NCBI GenBank assembly: GCA_015488875.1 | Contig: WFMX01000021.1 | Location: 1 to 6,534, forward strand | Reading direction: 5' to 3' | Source of the DNA: Campylobacterota bacterium | GTDB lineage: Bacteria > Campylobacterota > Campylobacteria > Campylobacterales > Sulfurovaceae | DNA: 6,534 bases | In this document: piece by piece, positions 6,031-6,534 of the stretch | Layout of the letters: the number at the start of each line of letters is the position of its first letter | Numbering within the stretch: the first letter of the stretch is position 1 | Program-made: the position numbers and the translations under genes | The notes under the pieces: model-generated | Told to the model about the DNA's origin: nothing | The model's database searches: none | What the model saw: the letters and a program-made list of their open reading frames with translations, nothing else

Positions 6031-6534
6031 TGTCTTTCGAGTATGCAGTAGCCCTTACAGGTGGGATAGCCACAGGCAAGAGTACTACTACTATGCTCTT
6101 GTCTCTCTATGGATTTCGCTTTATAGATGCTGACAAGATAGCACACTCTATGCTAGATATACACTCTGACAAGATAGCTCAACTATTTGGAGATGAGTTT
6201 GTAGTTGATGGTCGTGTTGATAGGGCAAAACTAGGCGGTATGGTATTTGCAGATAATACCAAGAGAAGAGAGTTAGAGTCCCTACTGCACCCCCTGATAT
6301 ATGAGGAGATAGAGAGACTAGCTATAGAGCAAGATAAATACCAAAAACCATACATTATAGATATACCACTATTTTTTGAGGGAGACAGATATCCTATAGA
6401 GAAATCAGTAGTCATCTATACACCAAAAGCCAAGCAGTTAGAGAGGCTCGTGGCAAGAGATGGATATAGCCTAGATGAAGCACTCAAACGCATAGAGAGC
6501 CAGATGGATATAGAGGAAAAGAGACAGAGAGCTA
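6030..6534 (+). CDS. coaE: Dephospho-CoA kinase (partial, 3' end beyond the window)
   Basis: This cytosolic kinase phosphorylates the 3'-hydroxyl of dephospho-CoA with ATP, the last step of coenzyme A synthesis. The frame opens with MSFEYAVALTGGIATGKSTT and stays open to the right edge, giving 168 codons of the usual ~200. The P-loop GGIATGKS lies at residues 11-18, FIDADKIAH at 31-39 contains the conserved catalytic-site Asp, HPLIYEEI and YIIDIPLFFEG follow in the CoA-binding region, and RDGYSLDEALKRIESQM near the end matches the lid helix. Its ATG overlaps the stop of the upstream gene as TAATG, so translation is probably coupled. No internal frameshift is visible. Confidence 0.95.
   Translation, partial: MSFEYAVALTGGIATGKSTTTMLLSLYGFRFIDADKIAHSMLDIHSDKIAQLFGDEFVVDGRVDRAKLGGMVFADNTKRRELESLLHPLIYEEIERLAIEQDKYQKPYIIDIPLFFEGDRYPIEKSVVIYTPKAKQLERLVARDGYSLDEALKRIESQMDIEEKRQRA

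Noticed and set aside
1..6534. CRISPR array, insertion sequence, tRNA or rRNA
   Set aside because: No regularly spaced repeats, transposase motifs or recognisable RNA gene structure were found on either strand.

Overview
The window looks like a chromosomal segment from a member of Campylobacterota (the former Epsilonproteobacteria), probably a free-living sulfur- or hydrogen-oxidising type. Three things suggest this. The spermidine-synthase-like protein ends in a motif that I recall from Helicobacter pylori SpeE. The gene pair speE-coaE and the PilT/PilU-family ATPase are familiar from this phylum. The DNA is moderately AT-rich, and isoleucine is encoded almost always by ATA, with frequent CTA and AGA codons. 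I cannot name the genus from sequence alone.

Layout. Positions 2-145 (+) are the 3' end of an unrecognised gene that enters from the left edge. It converges on a minus-strand block across a short gap (146-257) holding a degenerate REP-like palindrome, which may also terminate the minus-strand operon. Positions 2875 down to 258 (-) form a tight three-gene cassette: a four-helix DoxX-family membrane protein, a membrane-anchored FMN/Fe-S glutamate-synthase-like protein, and a small membrane-anchored helical protein of unknown function. The gene gaps are 0 and 2 bp, and the cassette has its own promoter with a perfect TATAAT and a good Shine-Dalgarno sequence. Positions 5184 down to 3019 (-) carry transaldolase (tal) followed 12 bp later by a PilT/PilU-type pilus retraction ATPase. 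A 252-bp divergent intergenic region (5185-5436) separates this block from a plus-strand operon of a short SpeE-like protein and coaE, joined by a TAATG overlap. coaE runs off the right edge.

Function. tal (pentose phosphate pathway) and coaE (last step of coenzyme A synthesis) are housekeeping genes. The retraction ATPase implies type IV pili encoded elsewhere. The least explained part is the doxX / GOGAT-like / small membrane protein cassette, which looks like a membrane-associated redox module rather than a normal glutamate synthase. The SpeE-like protein lacks the usual N-terminal domain and the canonical catalytic motif, so its annotation as an aminopropyltransferase is doubtful. There is no CRISPR array, transposase, tRNA or rRNA gene.
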